64,000 nt of DNA from Myroides sp. 1354. GTDB lineage: Bacteria; Bacteroidota; Bacteroidia; Flavobacteriales; Flavobacteriaceae. Each line of letters starts with the position of its first letter. The stretch's first letter is position 1. The notes beneath the pieces were generated by a model, which saw only the letters and a program-made list of their open reading frames with translations, was not told the origin of the DNA and searched no databases. The stretch lies in NCBI RefSeq assembly GCF_030324495.1, contig NZ_JACAGN010000005.1, positions 62,001 to 126,000 on the forward strand, read 5' to 3'. The position numbers and the translations under genes were made by a program. Shown piece by piece: positions 1 through 7,822 of this stretch.

Positions 1-1043
1 TAAATATTTTTCCAATCTGAAATAGATTTTACACTAAATCTCCAAAGGTCTCCTGGTAATAAACACAATGGAATATTATAAATAGAAACATTCATACCAA
101 AATCATTTAGAAAATGAACAACCTCTTTTAAAACCTCTTGATAATCATAAGGATCAATCCATAGCTTGTCAATATTGTAAGGTGTATATCCTTCTATTTC
201 CAACCCCATTAAAGCAATATGTTCAACAAAAGGCATATTCTTATAAATGAACTGTCCTAACTCTTTTAATCTAATAACGCTAATTTTGTGTAAAACAATC
301 CGAATCTCAATTCTTTGATTATATCTAGCTAAATTGTATATACCTTTTACAGTTTGTTCAAAAGCTCCTTTAGCTTGAACAACATAATCATGAATTTCAG
401 GAATATCAGAATATAATGGAATAGCTAATAAAAAATTATCATGATTAATATGATTAAGTCTGTGAGCTAGATTAGACCATGCAAAAGAACGTCCATTAGT
501 TAAACATTGTACAAAAGTATTTGGAAGATTTTCTTTCAATTTTTGAATTAAAAGAAAAAAATGTTCTCCTAATAAAGTAGGTTCTCCTCCGGTAATACCA
601 ATAGTTTGACAACTTTCACCTGGTATTAATTTAATAAGCATAGAGTTAATTTCATAGAAATATGCTGTGTCATCTCTGTCCTTAGGGGGTTGAGAGCACA
701 TTAAACAATTACTATTGCATCTTTCTGTTAGGAAAAGAAAATTGTGATTTGATCTTTCTCTATATAAAGTGTTTATCACCCCGTTAACATTAAGAACTAT
801 AATATCATTTTGATTTAAGTGTTCTAGTGTTTTAACAGAATAAACAATAGGTAGATTTAAATCAGTAAATGAGTCTAATGTAAAAGTGGTTAGAATTGCT
901 TTTGTTTGATAAAGATGATTAAAATCTACTTGGTTTAAATCATTAATGATAACAATAGCATCCTTTTCTACTTTATTAATACTTATTTTTCCTACTATGA
1001 AATGTTCTAAATTTGCTACTTTTCCTCTTGTTTGTAATATCAT
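1..1043 (-). CDS. hxsC: His-Xaa-Ser system radical SAM maturase HxsC (C-terminus cut by window edge)
   Basis: I translated this reading frame by hand; it starts with ATG at 1043 and stays open to base 1, so about 347 residues are visible and the C-terminus lies outside the window. Residues 107-120 read ERCNSNCLMCSQPP, giving the CxxxCxxC 4Fe-4S/SAM motif (Cys109, 113, 116) in the CNxNCxMC form typical of HxsC, and a GITGGEPTLL stretch near residue 150 is the SAM-contacting GGEP motif. The start ATG overlaps the hxsB stop as ATGA, so translation is probably coupled. In the HXS system HxsC acts with HxsB; two separate radical SAM enzymes are predicted to modify the HxsA repeat protein. The exact chemistry is not shown by the sequence. 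Confidence 0.9.
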   Translation of the reverse strand, partial: MILQTRGKVANLEHFIVGKISINKVEKDAIVIINDLNQVDFNHLYQTKAILTTFTLDSFTDLNLPIVYSVKTLEHLNQNDIIVLNVNGVINTLYRERSNHNFLFLTERCNSNCLMCSQPPKDRDDTAYFYEINSMLIKLIPGESCQTIGITGGEPTLLGEHFFLLIQKLKENLPNTFVQCLTNGRSFAWSNLAHRLNHINHDNFLLAIPLYSDIPEIHDYVVQAKGAFEQTVKGIYNLARYNQRIEIRIVLHKISVIRLKELGQFIYKNMPFVEHIALMGLEIEGYTPYNIDKLWIDPYDYQEVLKEVVHFLNDFGMNVSIYNIPLCLLPGDLWRFSVKSISDWKNI

Positions 1044-2536
1044 GATTGAAATCCTGTAATCCAGCTTTTAAATATTATTTCATTTTCTTTATCCTTTGCT
1101 ATTAATTCAAATATAAAGCGAATTATTTCCATATTTTTTTTACAAAAAATGCTAGTAGGTCTAAAACCATATAAATCCCCTTGTGTTGCATAATTAAGAA
1201 TAGGATCTGCTCCACAATAAGGTTGAAAAGCACAATCACTACAGCCAGCTAAACCTTCATTACACCAAGATTCTGAAATTTCTAGAGCCTTACTTCCATA
1301 AAAAATATTATCGTAATTATCTTTTCCTAGTTCGCCTAATTGAAACATAAAATCTTTGGATTCAGCAATCATTCTTGCTTCATCTGATGCGTACACTTTT
1401 CCATCATAATTAAATACAATTACGCTATTTAAAACACCAGAAGGAGATTGTAAATCAACATAACCCACTGGAAAAGGGGTAAATATCTTTTTGAGTAAAA
1501 TAGATGCGTAATCTTCAGCTATAAAAACCCCTTTTTTATTATATTCTAACAAATGAAGTAATCCCTCTTTGTAAAAGGATAAGAATTCTTCTATAAAATA
1601 ATGGTTTTTATTAGGATTATATTTTGCAAAACCATAAGGACTAATTGGTCTTAAGAAAATATTTGAAAACCCTAATTTCACATATTCATCTATTATTTCT
1701 TTAGGATATTGAAGAGATAAATTTGAAGTAGTCATTAAAGCAGAAACCTTATCATCTCCAAGCACTTTACGACATTGATTAATACCACTAATAGTCAGTT
1801 CATAACTGTTATTACCTGGGCGTTTTCTATTTGCATTGTGAATCATTTGTGGGCCATCCAATGAAGTAGAAATTAGTATATCATGTTCTTTAACAAATGC
1901 TAAAATATCATCATTAATCAAAGCTAAATTTGTACAAATAACAAAAGATATATTCTTGTTTCTTTCTTCGGCTTCAAATTTAGCTTTGTGCACTGCATAT
2001 ACAATTTTATCGAAGGCCAATAATGCTTCTCCTCCTTGGAACTCCATAGTTAAATTAGGGTTAGGGCTTTGCATCATTAGTTTTATTCCTTCATCAATAT
2101 AAAACAAAGACATATCATATCGTTCTTTATCCTGTATAACTCTAGATACTTGGCAGTAATGACAGGTATGTTCACATCTTAATGAGATTACAAAAATGTG
2201 TAACGCTGTAAAATGATCTAAAAATGATTTTTTTGTCCTATAACGAGCAACTAACACCTCTAATAATTCTGGAACTGGAGTTTCAGAAATTATAAAATTT
2301 GAAATAAGATTATAATATAAATCTATATTGTCATTTTTTTGAAAACGTTTATTAATTAATTCTGATATAAAATTCTTTGGAACTAAAACAAAGTCACCAA
2401 TATCGTTAGTGATAATATCAACAGAACTGTTAAGGGATTTGAATTTAAAAGGTAAGAGATAATATGTTTCAGATGTATTATAGTAATCAGAATCATTAAA
2501 TTTTCTACTCTCTTTTTTATATGCTACATCACTCAT
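1040..2536 (-). CDS. hxsB: His-Xaa-Ser system radical SAM/SPASM maturase HxsB
   Basis: This 498-residue radical SAM protein carries SLRCEHTCHYCQVSR, so Cys121, Cys125 and Cys128 form the CxxxCxxC cluster-binding motif. The stretch FQGGEALLAF is the GGE SAM site. The last 80 residues hold a SPASM-like set of cysteines (WCNEGLAGCSDCAFQPYC and a later FCKK), expected to bind auxiliary 4Fe-4S clusters as in peptide-modifying enzymes such as AnSME. The N-terminal 110 residues are a family-specific leader region. Its start overlaps hxsD by 8 bases and its stop overlaps the hxsC start, so the genes are tightly coupled. Radical SAM/SPASM enzymes of this kind modify peptide side chains; the target is inferred to be HxsA. 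Confidence 0.93.
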   Translation of the reverse strand: MSDVAYKKESRKFNDSDYYNTSETYYLLPFKFKSLNSSVDIITNDIGDFVLVPKNFISELINKRFQKNDNIDLYYNLISNFIISETPVPELLEVLVARYRTKKSFLDHFTALHIFVISLRCEHTCHYCQVSRVIQDKERYDMSLFYIDEGIKLMMQSPNPNLTMEFQGGEALLAFDKIVYAVHKAKFEAEERNKNISFVICTNLALINDDILAFVKEHDILISTSLDGPQMIHNANRKRPGNNSYELTISGINQCRKVLGDDKVSALMTTSNLSLQYPKEIIDEYVKLGFSNIFLRPISPYGFAKYNPNKNHYFIEEFLSFYKEGLLHLLEYNKKGVFIAEDYASILLKKIFTPFPVGYVDLQSPSGVLNSVIVFNYDGKVYASDEARMIAESKDFMFQLGELGKDNYDNIFYGSKALEISESWCNEGLAGCSDCAFQPYCGADPILNYATQGDLYGFRPTSIFCKKNMEIIRFIFELIAKDKENEIIFKSWITGFQS

Positions 2537-2909
2537 GTTTTATTTCATTTGGATCAAAACCAACAGGGTCGCTTATTGATTTATCATTTTTTTCAAAAAT
2601 ATCAAAATCATAATTTGCAAAAGCCTTAGCTGTAATTAGTTCTCTTAAATTTGAAGTCTCAGTATTTACAATTTCTCTTAGTTTAAAATCAATTAAATCG
2701 TTTTTAATTCTGACAATTAGTTCTTCTTCATCAAATTCTTCTTTATTTTTGAGAGAGAGAGAAACAAGATGATAATCATTCTCATGAATAATACTAACAT
2801 TAAATTCACCTAGATACCAATACATGCATTTAAATATTACTGCTTCAGAATAGCTTAAAACATTAAGTTTGAAAGAAAGTAAGCCACTAGTATAATTTAT
2901 GTTTCTCAT
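2529..2909 (-). CDS. hxsD: His-Xaa-Ser system protein HxsD
   Basis: A 126-residue cytoplasmic protein with no signal peptide. The segment VRIKNDLIDFKLREIV matches the LLNDYxLRE-type signature that defines HxsD. It lies between the substrate gene and the two radical SAM genes, overlapping both neighbours (ATGA with hxsA, 8 bases with hxsB). The biochemical role of HxsD is unknown; its size and fixed place next to the two radical SAM genes would fit a substrate-binding or chaperone role like that of RiPP recognition proteins, but that is inference. The C-terminal tail (EKNDKSISDPVGFDPNEIKHE, from about residue 105) is acidic and looks disordered. Confidence 0.9.
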   Translation of the reverse strand: MRNINYTSGLLSFKLNVLSYSEAVIFKCMYWYLGEFNVSIIHENDYHLVSLSLKNKEEFDEEELIVRIKNDLIDFKLREIVNTETSNLRELITAKAFANYDFDIFEKNDKSISDPVGFDPNEIKHE

Positions 2910-3586
2910 AACTTGTTTTGCATTGATTCTAAGGTTTTACTACCTACTTTACCATCTGGTTTTAATTCATTATCATCTTGAAATTTCTTGACAGCGTCTT
3001 CTGTTTTACCACCAAAATATTCAGATATTAAGACATCATAACCTAATAACTTTAAAATTGTTTGTAATTTTTCCACATCTTTTCCTTCACAACCTTTATA
3101 GAGTATTCTTTCTCCTAATTCATAAACCTTAGTTGTTTCATCTACCTTACTAGTAGATTCTTGATAAGTTCCTGTTTGAGGCGACTTAGTCGGAGAGCTA
3201 AAACTACTAGTCGTTGTCGAACTAGAAGAAGTAGTAGGATAGCTATAGGTTGACGAAGAACTTGTAGTAGTTCTACGACTACTAGTTGAACCAGAACTAT
3301 AACTCGATGAATAATGAGATGAATGAGAACGATGAGATGAATGAGAGCGATGAGACGAATGAGAACGATGCATCATCGCATTAAAGCTAGTTCCAGTGGA
3401 ATTTAATTTTAGAACGAGGGTTGGTTTTAAACTGCTACTACCTACTTCATCAGTAAAATCATTAGAATCAAGAAAGAAGAGGTCTTTGTTTTCCTTAGCG
3501 AATATGTTAGAAAATGTTGCTAATGTCGCTAATAAGACTGCCCAAGAATTAGCTTTTAGATCTTTTATTTTTTTTATATTTTTCAT
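2906..3586 (-). CDS. hxsA: His-Xaa-Ser repeat protein HxsA, predicted target of HxsB/HxsC
   Basis: 226 residues. Residues 14-30 form a hydrophobic, signal-like segment ending in SNIFA. Residues 73-93 are seven tandem His-Xaa-Ser triplets (HRS HSS HRS HSS HRS HSS HYS), followed by a Ser/Thr/Tyr-rich low-complexity stretch to about residue 135. Residues 162-224 form a peptidoglycan-binding-domain-1 fold (GKDVEKLQTILKLLGYDV ... GGKTEDAVKKFQ ... DGKVGSKTLESM). The repeat array defines HxsA, the presumed substrate of the radical SAM pair. The layout suggests export, attachment to the cell wall through the C-terminal domain, and a modified His/Ser tract exposed between. It is the first gene of the hxsADBC operon. 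Confidence 0.93.
   Translation of the reverse strand: MKNIKKIKDLKANSWAVLLATLATFSNIFAKENKDLFFLDSNDFTDEVGSSSLKPTLVLKLNSTGTSFNAMMHRSHSSHRSHSSHRSHSSHYSSSYSSGSTSSRRTTTSSSSTYSYPTTSSSSTTTSSFSSPTKSPQTGTYQESTSKVDETTKVYELGERILYKGCEGKDVEKLQTILKLLGYDVLISEYFGGKTEDAVKKFQDDNELKPDGKVGSKTLESMQNKL
3308..3370 (-). repeat. tandem His-Xaa-Ser codons in hxsA
   Basis: Seven in-frame 9-bp units code for His-Xaa-Ser triplets. On the plus strand the period is seen as repeated gatgaatgaga / cgatgagatga blocks. His codons are all CAT while Ser codons vary between TCT and TCA/TCG, so the peptide repeat is kept under synonymous drift. That argues for selection on the protein and not for a recent DNA slippage event. Confidence 0.85.
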
Positions 3587-4161
3587 TATAATATAATTCT
3601 GGTAATCATGTAAATAATTGATCTTTTTATAAGATAAAAATCACAATATTTGGATTTACAAAGTAACAATATATATATTATAAAACAATCTAAGATTATT
3701 TAGAATTATAACAATAATCACTTTTTTTAACTATAATAGAATATAGATTGGTATTTGACAAAAAATACAAGATATTAGAACAGAGTAGTATTATGTGAAA
3801 TATGTAATAAAAGAATCATAAATGTAAAAGGATATTTGAAGATAAAGTATATACTAATATTTGATTTAGTGTAATCAAAGCAATCAAGAGTTATTGTTTT
3901 TTATTTAAATAGACGGATTGTATTCGAGGCTTTAGCCAAATTGAATGAAGTAAAACCTGATTGTGCGGAATTGTAGGCTGTGTATATAAATAAAGTCACG
4001 GATTGCCGCGCCATCGGATAGTTGCAATATTCGTATTTTTTGTAAGTTTACAAATAATGGAACAGCTGTGGCTTCGTTTGGAGCTGAATTGAACATTCGC
4101 TCAATCCAATCCCGCAATTTGCCAAGTCCAGTTATCTTACATTGTATCAAAAATTCTGCTA
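3587..4161. other. intergenic region upstream of hxsA, carrying repeat copy A
   Basis: This is very AT-rich sequence between the divergent starts of hxsA (3586) and the secreted-protein gene (4162). I saw no convincing TAnnTTTG promoter for hxsA. The right part (about 3900-4160) holds the 104-bp repeat copy A. Just left of it, at 3999-4020, is a GC-rich patch (cacggattgccgcgccatcgg) that resembles degenerate REP-like sequence. A 72-codon minus-strand frame crossing the repeat (3932-4150) looks like chance. Confidence 0.5.
4027..4130. repeat. 104-bp direct repeat, copy A
   Basis: Aligned by hand to 5691-5794: 87 of 104 positions agree (about 84%) with no gaps. The core is best kept (ctgaattgaacattcgctc, then aatcccgca and tttgccaag). 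It contains a short palindrome at 4039-4054 (TTTGTAA-gt-TTACAAA) and a potential hairpin GAATTGA/TCAATcC around 4086-4107. Both copies have the same orientation and bracket a single gene, as recombination sites around a cassette would. Confidence 0.75.
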
Positions 4162-5601
4162 ATGAAACAATTTACTCTATTCGTGTTTTTAATAATTTCA
4201 AATTGCTTGTTTGGACAAATATCTAAAGAACTATTAACAACAATAAAATCTTTAGAAAAGTACCCATCATTTTATGCATTAGATAAGGAAATAAATGGCA
4301 TCGAAAACAAAGTAGATAAAATTGCAAAATCAGATGAATTAGAATATTTAGCATTAAATGGGAATAATGTTTATATAAAAGGTGTAGCAATTAAAATTCT
4401 AATTAACAGAAATGATGAAAAAATTAAAGATGTTTTCAAAAGACTGATTAATTCAAAAGATTCAATACTATATAATAGAGAACACCTATCAAGTTCGGTT
4501 TCACTTCCTGCTTTTTTCTTCGAAAACCTTTCTTTTAATAATAAATTAGACAAAGAAACCCAGAATAAAATAAAATCCGATTTGACTGAAATTATTTTAA
4601 ACAATCAACCTGTTAATATAAGTTTACTTAACGAAATTCATTATCAAATTCCTGTCAATAAAAAGTATTACGAAAAAATTAGAAATATTGTTATTAAATC
4701 AAATTCCCCTTCACTACTTGTTGCTTTGGCTAAATATCAAAACGAAAATGACATTGAACTAATCAAAAGTTTTAAAGAAAATTCTTTTTCTGCTATCGGA
4801 GAATTCCCAAATGATGACTTTTTACCTTTTCTTGAAAAATATACAAATCATTACGATGAGTTTCCTTATCTGTTTGCTGTTTCAAAATTTTGCAATCCAA
4901 AAGGAACAGAATTGATTTCGAAAATTGTCGATTTAAAAACAACAAATCTTAAAAATAGCGAGTGTAATAAAAACTATTGTTTAAAAGTATTTTACAATCA
5001 AATCTATATGAATGATTGCAAATTATTTTATCCAATACTCGAAAAAATGTGGTTAAGCCACAAAATTCTTTCATTTGATATTTTAGATTTTTATGAAGAA
5101 AATCACACGAAAGAAGAAACTGTAGACTTCATACTTTCTGGACTTTTTCTAAACGGTAAAGCTGAATTAATCAGTCATAATATGTACGATATTGAAAAAA
5201 TGCTTAGTCAAAATCGTGAAGAAGATTTAACTTTTGGTGAAACAGGTAAATTGGTTAAACTTTTAAATAGACTGAAAACTTTGTCAGAAGAAAAATATCA
5301 ATTCACACTTAATAGTGTAATTTCTAATATTGATGATTTAGAAACTGATGATTTCATTTACCAACTAAACGATAATAGCAACCTTTTGAAAGCAAAGAAT
5401 AGTTTTATTCAAAAAATGAAATCGAATGAAAGTGCTTACGGTCTTTTAATAATAATTAATGGTGTCAAAAAACTAGGAGATGAAAAGCTATTCAATGATT
5501 GTTTTGAAATTATTAAAGAAAGGCGAAATGAATTCCAAGAAAAAGAAGTTTGGGAAAAATCACTACAAGAATTCTTAAGAAACAATAAATTGAAATTATA
5601 A
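4162..5601 (+). CDS. secreted hypothetical protein, possibly helical-repeat
   Basis: 479 residues, not recognised as a named family. The first 19 residues (MKQFTLFVFLIISNCLFGQ) are a clear signal peptide ending in FGQ, typical of this phylum. The rest is rich in Lys, Glu, Asn, Ile and Leu and predicted helical. Segments such as EYLALNGNNVYIKGVAIKIL look like degenerate HEAT/ARM-type helical pairs, but the repeat is weak. It is a lone gene placed exactly between two direct copies of a 104-bp element, starting about 30 bp after copy A, so its promoter may lie inside that repeat. Its AT content is higher than that of genes to the right. It is most likely a recently acquired accessory gene. Confidence 0.75.
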   Translation: MKQFTLFVFLIISNCLFGQISKELLTTIKSLEKYPSFYALDKEINGIENKVDKIAKSDELEYLALNGNNVYIKGVAIKILINRNDEKIKDVFKRLINSKDSILYNREHLSSSVSLPAFFFENLSFNNKLDKETQNKIKSDLTEIILNNQPVNISLLNEIHYQIPVNKKYYEKIRNIVIKSNSPSLLVALAKYQNENDIELIKSFKENSFSAIGEFPNDDFLPFLEKYTNHYDEFPYLFAVSKFCNPKGTELISKIVDLKTTNLKNSECNKNYCLKVFYNQIYMNDCKLFYPILEKMWLSHKILSFDILDFYEENHTKEETVDFILSGLFLNGKAELISHNMYDIEKMLSQNREEDLTFGETGKLVKLLNRLKTLSEEKYQFTLNSVISNIDDLETDDFIYQLNDNSNLLKAKNSFIQKMKSNESAYGLLIIINGVKKLGDEKLFNDCFEIIKERRNEFQEKEVWEKSLQEFLRNNKLKL

Positions 5602-5690
5602 AATACAATATCAGATAACATCGACTTACCTAAATGCGGAGTTTTAGTTTGATTAAACGCTATTGTTTTCTAATACGCCAAAAGCTGTAT

Positions 5691-5794
5691 CTATTCGTGT
5701 TTTTCGTAAATTTACAAATTGTGCAATAGCTTTGTCTTCGTTTCGGTCTGAATTGAACATTCGCTCAATTCAATCCCGCACTTTGCCAAGCCAA
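5691..5794. repeat. 104-bp direct repeat, copy B
   Basis: This is the partner of 4027-4130 in the same orientation. The palindromic part is GTAAATTTAC at 5706-5715 and the hairpin arms GAATTGA/TCAATTC (5751-5772) are perfect here. It lies between the 3' end of the secreted-protein gene and the 3' end of the minus-strand gene at 5851. Further right, 5804-5820 has an imperfect stem gtagg/cctac. Confidence 0.75.
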
Positions 5795-5850
5795 GCATAG
5801 CGTAGGAGCGTGGCCTACATTTGATATTCCCTTTGTTATGATCCTGTAGA

Positions 5851-6678
5851 TTAAAACATATACTTACCAAAATACTGCTGTAAAGCTTCCTTATTGTACT
5901 TATCCTCCCCACGCCAGTAGGTAACAAAAGTCCAATCATGTTTTCCTCTTGTTGGTCTGTCATAGGAGGTAGGTTTTAGGATGTCGATGCAAGCTAATAT
6001 TTCGATTAGTACCTGACGTTCCTCTTTGGTTGATTTAATAACGGTTGCGAGGTTTTTCTCTAATGCACCAGGATAGTCATCTGGTAGAGAATTTTCGATA
6101 ACGGTTAGTATGTTGTTGAAAATCTCGATGTCTTCTGTTGTGGGGTCTGGAATAACTGCGGCCTGTAGTTGTTCCAAGTCAAATAAGGTGTAAATCAAAT
6201 CTCCATGTCTGACACCTCCCCATTTTATTCGTTCAAAGTTTAATACATTTAGATCTACTTTATCGTAGCATTCATTTCCTATAATTCCATATTTCGAATC
6301 TCTACATACACCACAGGTGTAGCTGATGTGTGTTACATTGCCGTGTGGATCCAAACTTTGTCCACTTTCCACTTTGGTGTATTGGTGTGGCGTTAGTTGC
6401 TTGGCAATGAAATAAGAAGATAAACCAGAGCGCCAATCTAATCGTCGGGTAGACAAGCTACTCAGGAAAGCTTTGGCAACGTGTTGTGTTGAGATCTTGG
6501 GAAGTATATCGAATATAAGAGTTAAGCATGCGTCATGCGAAATTGTTCGGGGATCAAACATGACCCCTTTTTCCTTAGCATAGGCAAGGTCAGCAGGAGG
6601 CGTATGTCTATCTTTTTTGTTAATCCATCCGCTTTTCCAATACGTTTTGAAAAGTATATTTTTGGCTTTTTTGTCCAT
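5851..6678 (-). CDS. hypothetical protein
   Basis: 275 residues, soluble, with no signal peptide or membrane segment, not recognised as a named family. It starts MDKKAKNILFKTYWKSG. The middle has a cysteine cluster (YTCGVCRDSKYG then NECYDK, about residues 120-138) and aromatic motifs (ISHDACLTLIFDILP, RRLDWRSGLSSYFIAKQL). Its C-terminus KHDWTFVTYWRGEDKYNKEA is tryptophan- and tyrosine-rich. It stands alone on the minus strand next to repeat copy B and opposite to the gene at 6935. Composition and context suggest an accessory protein. No catalytic motif can be named with confidence. Confidence 0.75.
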   Translation of the reverse strand: MDKKAKNILFKTYWKSGWINKKDRHTPPADLAYAKEKGVMFDPRTISHDACLTLIFDILPKISTQHVAKAFLSSLSTRRLDWRSGLSSYFIAKQLTPHQYTKVESGQSLDPHGNVTHISYTCGVCRDSKYGIIGNECYDKVDLNVLNFERIKWGGVRHGDLIYTLFDLEQLQAAVIPDPTTEDIEIFNNILTVIENSLPDDYPGALEKNLATVIKSTKEERQVLIEILACIDILKPTSYDRPTRGKHDWTFVTYWRGEDKYNKEALQQYFGKYMF

Positions 6679-6934
6679 CTGTATCCTTGTTTTCTTTACG
6701 AAAATAAGGATTTGTTCGTTATGGAGAACTGTGTTACACCTTTTAAGGCTTATTTCGGTTTTTACAAGTGATGCAAAAGAGAGGGATTATTGATGAGTTG
6801 TACGAAATAGGCGAAGCGTTGTTTTACCATACTACTACCAAAAATCCATAAAATTAGGGAGATACACCTATCCGTTTTTATACTTACTTTACGTTTTCTA
6901 AACCACCTGGATGAGGAATTAAAAAAGATAAAAG

Positions 6935-7801
6935 ATGAATTCAAAGAATGAGGAAATCAAATTAACGGGAGCAGAAGTTTTGCAGATGATTGCTACTCTA
7001 GATCAATTTGTACGATCAATAGAAAAAATAAAAGTCTATCACGAGGATCCAAGGAAAAACAAAACACAAGAAGAACAACAAAAAGCACTAGCAACTTATA
7101 TCAGTGAACAAAAAGTAGGAGCGGAGTTCGCATTACTTCACGGTCTTCTTTGTGCTAAATTGGATCTTTCTTTGGGAGAAGATGGACTGAATGATGTTGA
7201 GCGAGCCTGTCAAGCTAATACGTATTGGTCACCTAAGAAACAAACAGTCGTCCAAAATCCCGTTCTTGATGCATGGTATGATGTGCATTGGGTAGATTTA
7301 AAAACAGCTATTATCAATGAATTCGACTACCTCTATCATTTTTTACAAAAGAAAAAACAACAATTGTACGGGTTTGCTCTTATTTTAGATGCTGATTGTT
7401 TAACGGCTTATGCTGCGGTTTCAACCGAACAAAGTTTAAAAAAGTTGCACAAAAATTGTGAGTGGGACGCAGAAGAATGGTGTTATGTTTCTGATGAAGA
7501 GGAGATTGTCTATGGTTTATCCACTTTTATCGATACGCTGATTGATTTTTACGATGCGCAGATTGTACCCCTGTTTCAAGAAGGTTTTGACTATGAACCC
7601 ATCCAACAAAAAAATGTAGCTTTGTTTACCAAAGCAATGAAAGAGGCAAAAAGTGAATTAGTGAATAAATATGGTTCTGAAGTAGAGGCTATGGCTTTCT
7701 TTTTAACTATTCCAGGAGAACCAAAAGTAACGTACAATTCAGCGCTTGCTATCAATAATTCCAATACACAAAAGGTAAAGGAGTTGCTAGCATCTATTTA
7801 A
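6935..7801 (+). CDS. hypothetical cytoplasmic protein
   Basis: 288 residues with no signal peptide or membrane segment. It is acidic, mostly helical, and rich in Trp and Tyr in the middle (NPVLDAWYDVHWVDLKTAI, KNCEWDAEEWCYVSDEEE). No family recognised. It is followed after 21 bases by a leucine-rich-repeat gene on the same strand, so the two are probably cotranscribed. The segment KIKVYHEDPRKNK (residues about 32-44) reappears in decayed form in the remnant near 8999-9042, downstream of the pair. Large acidic Trp-containing proteins next to repeat proteins are common among immunity or interaction modules in this phylum, but there is no direct evidence for that here. Confidence 0.75.
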   Translation: MNSKNEEIKLTGAEVLQMIATLDQFVRSIEKIKVYHEDPRKNKTQEEQQKALATYISEQKVGAEFALLHGLLCAKLDLSLGEDGLNDVERACQANTYWSPKKQTVVQNPVLDAWYDVHWVDLKTAIINEFDYLYHFLQKKKQQLYGFALILDADCLTAYAAVSTEQSLKKLHKNCEWDAEEWCYVSDEEEIVYGLSTFIDTLIDFYDAQIVPLFQEGFDYEPIQQKNVALFTKAMKEAKSELVNKYGSEVEAMAFFLTIPGEPKVTYNSALAINNSNTQKVKELLASI

Positions 7802-7822
7802 TTTAAAAAAAGAGCATAAGAC

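Noticed and set aside
3308..3370. CRISPR-like or mini-satellite repeat in hxsA.
   Set aside because: The period is 9 bp and in frame with His-Xaa-Ser codons, so it is a protein repeat.
3932..4150. Minus-strand open frame of 72 codons across repeat copy A.
   Set aside because: It lies in the repeat, has no homology that I can see and no partner of the same frame in copy B, so it is probably chance.
5712..5963. Minus-strand frame overlapping the end of the 5851 gene and repeat copy B.
   Set aside because: It is out of frame with the real gene, with poor codon pattern, and its left part is repeat sequence.
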